DNA of 64,000 nucleotides from Firm-07 sp045576195 (GTDB lineage: Bacteria; Bacillota; Clostridia; Oscillospirales; CAG-272): the NCBI GenBank assembly GCA_045576195.1, contig JAZNFZ010000071.1, forward strand, positions 38,522-102,521, in the 5' to 3' direction. The notes beneath the pieces were generated by a model. The model saw nothing but the letters and a program-made list of their open reading frames with translations, made no database searches and was not told where the DNA came from. Position numbers and translations under genes: made by a program. Of this stretch, positions 59,288 to 64,000 are shown piece by piece; position 1 is the stretch's first letter; each line of letters starts with the position of its first letter.

Positions 59288-61666
59288 TTAGGAGGCGCAC
59301 AAATATCGCCTCCAAAAGAAAGGATCTGCGCGATGGTAGAGGCAGCTGCGGTTAAAGGGCAGTACTCCCTCCCCGATTCCGTAAAATTGTCCCGTTTTGC
59401 CGTTTTCCGCATAATATGGCTCATTATTGTTGAAATTTGGTTCATATATTGCAGGAGATCCGACATAAGTGTAGGGAGCATCCAGAACGTGGATCCGACA
59501 AGGGAAGCTTCTTTCCACCCGCAGAAGGCCCACGGTATAGCATTCCTCCTCAGGGCAGCACTCACTTGCCACACCACCGTGTCGGCAGCACCTCACCTCC
59601 ACGTGTCTGTCACAGGTTTCATTTGGCTCCGTGCCTTTTTTAAAATACCCGATCTCAAGCCGCCCCCCGCGCGGATCAAGCAGGCAAGCGGGGCACGGCA
59701 GCTTTCCGGAATCCTTGCAATACCGCACCGCAACAAGATCCCCCGTGATCCTCAGGTGCCGCTCGGCAGGAGGATGCCGCGCCACAATTTCGCTCATCAC
59801 CTCGTCCCATACCGTCAGTGCCGTGTTTCCACCGACATCGGCCAGTGATTCGGGATACTCGTGACCGTACCATACCCCCGCCAGCAGCTCCGGTGTATAC
59901 CCCACAAACCACTTGTCACAATGATTGCCTGACGTTCCCGTTTTCCCTGCCACGTCCACCAATCGCTTCAGCGTGACCTCCTTCCCCGTTCCCTGCTGCA
60001 CTGCACGGCGCAGCATCAGCGTCATAATTCCTGCCGTTTCCCGACTAAACACACGCCGCTCGGTCTGCGGTGCGGACAGCAGCGTCTCACCGTCACTGTC
60101 AACCACCGAGAGATAGGAGACCGTGCCACTGAACACGCCTTGATTGGCAAGCGCGGTAAAGCCTCCCAGCACCTCCCGCAAGGATACCCCCTTGCTTTGT
60201 TGCCCCAACGCAAGCGAGGCAATGCCGCCATCATCCTCTGCCGTGAGCGAATCAAACCCCATAAGATCCTTTAAATAATGGAATGAGGTAGCAGTTCCCA
60301 AGCGCTTCAGCACCGACACGCTGACCGTGTTGACCGACTGCTTCAGCGCCTCATTGACCGTGGTCAGTCCGCGGTAGATGTTCGGGGCATTACGGGGCCA
60401 CGGTGCACCGTTTTTGCGATAGGAGAGCGGTACATCATCAAATACCGTGGCATAGGTGATCAGCCCGCGCTCCAGCGCGGGTGCATAGACCGAAAGCGGC
60501 TTGATCACAGAGCCTGAGGGCCTTTTGATATCCGTAGCATAGCTCTGCAGACGGTTGGATCCCTTCTCCCCCACGGCTCCCACTACCGCCAGGATATGGC
60601 CGCTTTGAGGATCTACCACCATCATAGCGCTCTGCGCCCTTTTTCCGTTTTTGTGATCGGGAAAATGAGTCGGATCGGCATAGTACTCCTCAAGAATTTT
60701 CTGCATATGCGGATTGATTGCGGTGTAGATCTTGAGACCGCCGCAGTAAAGCAAGCGACTTGCCGCCGCCTCGCTCATCTGGTGCTCGCGCACCAGATCC
60801 CTGATCACATCCGCCACCACAAGATCTGCATACCAGGAATTCACACGCCCCGAAAGGGCCTCCTTGTTGACAAGCAGCGGCGTGGCGGTGGCGATTGCGG
60901 CCTCGTATTCCTCTTTTTTGATCATTCCCTGTGCCAGCATTTCCGAAAGTATCACATCACGGCGACGTCGATTATCCTCGGGGCGACGAATGGGATCGTA
61001 GCGCACGGGATTATTGGTGATCGCCGCTATGGTGGCTGCCTCCTGAAGCGTCAGCTCCGACGGCTCCTTTGAAAAATAGGCATTTGCCGCGGTTCGCACT
61101 CCGTAGCAGCTCTCGGCAAGATTTACAATATTCAGGTATTTTTCCAGAATTTCCTCTTTACTAAGCTTCTTTTCCAGATCTACAGCGCGCAGGATCTCGG
61201 TGATTTTGCGGCGCGCGCTCTTTTCGGTATCGCCCGTCAGATTTTTGACCAGCTGCTGCGTGATGGTAGAGCCTCCAAACCGCACGCCGCCTCCCGCATA
61301 TCCCAGCACGGCGTGAAGCGTCCGCGCCCAATCCACCCCTGCGTGATCGTAAAATCGCTTGTCCTCAATGGCAACAAACGCGTTTTTCAGTTCGGGCGAC
61401 ATCTCCGCAAGGGGGCAAAACAAGGCGTTCTCATATCCGCTGATCCGATCTGCCGTCAACTCCTGCTCATTACCGTTCTCATCGATATAGTAAAGCCTTG
61501 TTGTCTTGTCGCTTCCCACAAGCGAGAGCTCCTCTGCCACCGATGTATCAAGGAAAAATCCCGCCCAAAGGCCAAACGCGATAAAGAGAACCGTGATCAA
61601 GCAAATGCACGAAAATGATACCCACAAAACAGCCCTTGCCGTATGGGTCAAAGCTTTTTTCAGCAT
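59288..61666 (-). CDS. class A penicillin-binding protein (transglycosylase and transpeptidase)
   Basis: Polymerises and crosslinks peptidoglycan. 792 residues: membrane anchor at about 13-38; GT51 domain with EDKRFYDHAGVD and GGSTITQQLVKN; transpeptidase domain with SVIK as SxxK, SVN (KQSVNT) and KTGTSG. After the transpeptidase comes an extracellular tail of about 150 residues with roughly a dozen Cys (CPACLLD, CCRHGG, CCPEEEC), likely disulfide-linked. ATG 61666 follows GGGAGGTG, which is buried in an 18-bp hairpin; see 61667-61714. The gene lies behind dnaE. Confidence 0.93.
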   Translation of the reverse strand: MLKKALTHTARAVLWVSFSCICLITVLFIAFGLWAGFFLDTSVAEELSLVGSDKTTRLYYIDENGNEQELTADRISGYENALFCPLAEMSPELKNAFVAIEDKRFYDHAGVDWARTLHAVLGYAGGGVRFGGSTITQQLVKNLTGDTEKSARRKITEILRAVDLEKKLSKEEILEKYLNIVNLAESCYGVRTAANAYFSKEPSELTLQEAATIAAITNNPVRYDPIRRPEDNRRRRDVILSEMLAQGMIKKEEYEAAIATATPLLVNKEALSGRVNSWYADLVVADVIRDLVREHQMSEAAASRLLYCGGLKIYTAINPHMQKILEEYYADPTHFPDHKNGKRAQSAMMVVDPQSGHILAVVGAVGEKGSNRLQSYATDIKRPSGSVIKPLSVYAPALERGLITYATVFDDVPLSYRKNGAPWPRNAPNIYRGLTTVNEALKQSVNTVSVSVLKRLGTATSFHYLKDLMGFDSLTAEDDGGIASLALGQQSKGVSLREVLGGFTALANQGVFSGTVSYLSVVDSDGETLLSAPQTERRVFSRETAGIMTLMLRRAVQQGTGKEVTLKRLVDVAGKTGTSGNHCDKWFVGYTPELLAGVWYGHEYPESLADVGGNTALTVWDEVMSEIVARHPPAERHLRITGDLVAVRYCKDSGKLPCPACLLDPRGGRLEIGYFKKGTEPNETCDRHVEVRCCRHGGVASECCPEEECYTVGLLRVERSFPCRIHVLDAPYTYVGSPAIYEPNFNNNEPYYAENGKTGQFYGIGEGVLPFNRSCLYHRADPFFWRRYLCAS

Positions 61667-61714
61667 AAAAAGCACCTCCCAGCTTGCAATTAGTGTTTGC
61701 AAGCTGAGAGGTGC
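61667..61714 (-). promoter_or_regulatory. 18-bp hairpin that sequesters the PBP ribosome binding site
   Basis: On the minus-strand RNA, 61697-61714 pairs with 61672-61689 over 18 bp (17 Watson-Crick, one G-U) around a 7-nt loop. The 3' arm contains GGGAGGTG, the PBP ribosome binding site, and is followed by TTTTT and the ATG. It works on paper as the dnaE terminator and as a block to PBP translation. The G-U pair would be a C-A mismatch on the plus strand, so the fold is specific to the minus strand. Confidence 0.8.
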
Positions 61715-61751
61715 AATACCTGCTTCAAAATGGCGTGTTATGCGATTTTTG

Positions 61752-64000
61752 TCATTTCAGCACAACATTTTCACTACCAAGAAGATTTTGCAGCTCCTTT
61801 ACCGTAAATTCCGTGCAATCAAAGCCGCCGCTCCGTTTGGTGTAAGTCTTTGTCTCGGAATCGTAGATCGATACGGGCAAGGCACCCTCAAAAATATCCA
61901 GCAGATTTTCTGCCTTTTTGCAAAGCGGATGGTCAAGGCTTGGCACGCGCAGGTAAAGAATGCGTGCCCCGCTGATTTTTGCGGCAATGCTCTGCTCTGC
62001 CGCAGGAGCTGCCGTATGTGCGGGTGCGACTTCCTTTTTTGAGGATGCCTCCGTATAATGCTCGTTATCAGAAAGAGGCGTGATCCTTGACACGATCAGC
62101 TTGGGGCGCTCCTCCTCACGAAGCGAGACCTCTCCGTCAACCGCAATCACGGAATCGGGTATCAGTAGCTCGCGGTTTGCCTCAAGCACCTTAGGAAACA
62201 CAATGCACTCCACCTCGCCCGTGCGATCCTCCAGCCGCAGAAAGGCCATTCGTTCCTCGCGCTTGGTGGTTTTTTGGGTGAGGTCGGAGATGATGCCCGC
62301 CACCTTGAGTCGTGTGCGATCCTTGATCAGCCACTCCTCGCTCTCGTCGCATTGGTAGAGATGAGAGATCTCGGTGATCGCAGGGTCGGCAAGGGCCTTT
62401 GAAAAGCCATCCAGCAAATGGCCCGAAAAATACATGCCCGCGGCATCCTTTTCCATATTGAGAAGCTCGCGCAGACCGTATTCGGGGAGATCGGGGTAGG
62501 AAACATCCGGCTTTTCGGTGCCGGACATAGAGAACATATCCAGCTGCCCTGTCAGATTGGAGCGGCTTTTGCTCTGCAAGCGGTCGATCATCTCCTCATA
62601 GACCGCCATCAGGCGGCTGCGGTAAATGCCGAGATGATCAAAGGCGCCCGCCTTGATCATCGACTCGATCTGGCGCTTGTTGAGATCATAGGCCGACATC
62701 CGATCAAGGAAATCGTCAAAGGAGCGGAAGGGACCGCCACAGCTTCGCTCCGAGACCACCGAATCAAGGAAAAGCTTGCCCACGTTTTTCAGCGCCAGCA
62801 GACCGAAGCGGATGTGTTCACCGCTGACGTGGAAGCCGACCGAGGACTCGTTGATGGCGGGTGGCAGCACGCGTACACCGCGCTTGCCGACCTCAGCAAT
62901 ATACTCGGCGATCTTGGGCATATTTCCAAGCTCGGAGGTGAGAAGTGCCGCAAAATACTCCTTGGGGTAATGCTCCTTCAGGTATGCTGTGCGGTAAGAG
63001 ATCACCGCATAGGCGGCGGCGTGGCTCTTGTTGAAGGCATAGTTGGCAAAGCTCTCCATGTCCGCAAAGAGCGCGGCAGCATCCTCGCTTGCGATCCCAT
63101 TCTTCACGCAGCCCGCAATGAACTCGGTCTCCTCGGCCTCCATCACCGCAGCCTTCTTTTTCGACATGGCGCGGCGCACGATATCCGCATGCCCAAGGGT
63201 ATAGCCCGCCAGCTCGCGGAAGATCTGCATCACCTGCTCCTGATAGACCACACAGCCATAGGTGGAGGCAAGGATCGGCCTTAACTTTTCACTGCGATAG
63301 ACCACCTTCTCGGGGTGCTTGCGATTCTCAATAAACAACGGGATCGAATCCATAGGACCCGGGCGGTAGAGCGCAATGGCAGCCACGATATCGTCAAATT
63401 TTGTGGGAGAAAGGTTGATGAGCATCTGGCGCATACCGCCCGATTCCAGCTGAAAGAGCCCTGAGGTCTCTCCCCTGCCAATGAGACGGTAGGTCGCCTT
63501 GTCGTCAAGAGGAATCTTTTCAATATCGAAGGCGGGGTCTGCTTCCTTGATCTGGGTAACCGCATCATGGATGATGGTGAGATAGCGCAGACCGAGAAAA
63601 TCAAACTTCAAAAGCCCCAGCTGCGAGATCGTATCCATATCGTACTGGGTCACCACCACGCCGTTGCTGGCCGCCAGGGGCACATAGTCCGAGATCGGCT
63701 GCTCGGTGATCACCACGCCCGCCGCGTGGATCGAAATATTGCGAGGCATTCCCTCGATCGCCATGGCAAGATCCACCAGTCGCTTGACCGCTTCGCTTGA
63801 CCGATACAGTGCCTTCAGGTCAGGAAGCTTCAGAGCATCCGCAATGGTGATGCCAAGCTCACGCGGAACCGCCTTAGCTACTGCATCGGTTTCCGCAAAG
63901 GACATCCCGAGCGCACGCCCCACGTCGCGTATGGCGGCTCTTGCCGCCAGGGTGCCGAAGGTCACGATCTGGGAGACGTGCTCCCGTCCGTATTTTTCGG
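61752..64000 (-). CDS. dnaE: DNA polymerase III alpha subunit DnaE (partial)
   Basis: Replicative polymerase. Only the C-terminal 749 codons are inside the window; the frame continues past 64000 (EKYGREHVSQIVTFGT at the edge), so the GTG at 63965 is not a start. Seen: LLKFDFLGL with the third catalytic Asp, ALYRPGPM, GCVVYQEQVMQI, NYAFNKSHAAAYA, a helix-hairpin-helix (ALKNVG), and a C-terminal OB domain (KVAGIISDL to VECIVFPKV). The PHP domain and the first two catalytic Asp are outside. Its 3' end meets the PBP hairpin. Confidence 0.95.
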   Translation of the reverse strand, partial: EKYGREHVSQIVTFGTLAARAAIRDVGRALGMSFAETDAVAKAVPRELGITIADALKLPDLKALYRSSEAVKRLVDLAMAIEGMPRNISIHAAGVVITEQPISDYVPLAASNGVVVTQYDMDTISQLGLLKFDFLGLRYLTIIHDAVTQIKEADPAFDIEKIPLDDKATYRLIGRGETSGLFQLESGGMRQMLINLSPTKFDDIVAAIALYRPGPMDSIPLFIENRKHPEKVVYRSEKLRPILASTYGCVVYQEQVMQIFRELAGYTLGHADIVRRAMSKKKAAVMEAEETEFIAGCVKNGIASEDAAALFADMESFANYAFNKSHAAAYAVISYRTAYLKEHYPKEYFAALLTSELGNMPKIAEYIAEVGKRGVRVLPPAINESSVGFHVSGEHIRFGLLALKNVGKLFLDSVVSERSCGGPFRSFDDFLDRMSAYDLNKRQIESMIKAGAFDHLGIYRSRLMAVYEEMIDRLQSKSRSNLTGQLDMFSMSGTEKPDVSYPDLPEYGLRELLNMEKDAAGMYFSGHLLDGFSKALADPAITEISHLYQCDESEEWLIKDRTRLKVAGIISDLTQKTTKREERMAFLRLEDRTGEVECIVFPKVLEANRELLIPDSVIAVDGEVSLREEERPKLIVSRITPLSDNEHYTEASSKKEVAPAHTAAPAAEQSIAAKISGARILYLRVPSLDHPLCKKAENLLDIFEGALPVSIYDSETKTYTKRSGGFDCTEFTVKELQNLLGSENVVLK

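Noticed and set aside
1..64000. tRNA, rRNA, known riboswitch, IS element or prophage
   Set aside because: None was recognised when reading intergenic regions on both strands; gaps are short apart from 33911-34681, and no transposase, integrase or phage structural gene occurs.

Overview
The window is a gene-dense chromosomal segment of a spore-forming, Gram-positive Firmicute, most likely a member of the Clostridia (an Oscillospirales-like anaerobe is my guess, but no rRNA is present to confirm it). Evidence for sporulation: dipicolinate synthase subunits DpaA and DpaB, the mother-cell regulator SpoIIID, the cortex enzymes CwlD and PdaA, and three promoters of the forespore SigF/SigG type. Most genes have AGGAGG-type ribosome binding sites and near-consensus SigA promoters (TTGACA-N17-TATAAT). 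No rRNA, tRNA, insertion sequence, prophage or CRISPR array was seen.

Layout. 1-5.8 kb: dpaA-dpaB (dipicolinate), a large secreted membrane-anchored protein of unknown function, and pncB. 5.9-14.6 kb: a seven-gene pyrimidine operon pyrC-carB-pyrK-pyrD-pyrF-pyrE-pyrB, with no carA or pyrR, in which PyrB carries a PyrI-type zinc domain. 14.6-16.3 kb: an opposing cluster of two lipoproteins and a small membrane protein. 16.4-20.4 kb: polA-malQ. 20.4-23.0 kb, minus strand: radA, cwlD, an acyl carrier protein. 23.1-26.3 kb: comEC and a Cys-rich probable spore protein. 26.4-28.8 kb: a divergent AraC regulator and rhaA. 28.8-33.6 kb: Na/Pi cotransporter, CofE-like ligase, TRIC-type channel, SpoU-type methyltransferase. 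33.6-35.1 kb: spoIIID, then about 770 bp of AT-rich non-coding DNA with a degenerate repeat, then a small flavodoxin-like gene. 35.2-41.4 kb: an alkaline-phosphatase-superfamily enzyme (ApgM or proposed homoserine kinase), lepB, rbgA, rnhB, yraN, an M19 dipeptidase and thrC. 41.4-46.0 kb: DUF1540 protein, phosphoesterase, then tig-clpP-clpX. 46.1-49.9 kb: membrane proteins and two polysaccharide deacetylases. 49.9-57.4 kb, minus strand: pcrA, a 43-residue Asn/Gln-rich protein, two membrane proteins, secA. 57.6-59.2 kb: trmL-mnmA. 59.3-64 kb, minus strand: a class A PBP and dnaE, which runs off the window.

Most of the window is housekeeping. The least-described elements are: (1) a 43-residue Gln-Asn repeat protein behind a perfect SigG-type promoter; (2) two terminator-like hairpins that enclose or overlap the translation start of the next gene (upstream of the PBP and of a GDSL lipoprotein); (3) the 33-nt repeat unit with fixed internal geometry in the AT-rich gap after spoIIID; (4) the PyrB with a C-terminal PyrI zinc domain. 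Together with the Cys-rich and DUF1540 genes, the Gln-Asn protein points to an under-annotated set of forespore-expressed small or Cys-rich proteins. All functional statements here come from reading the sequence and recalled family knowledge; no database search was run.
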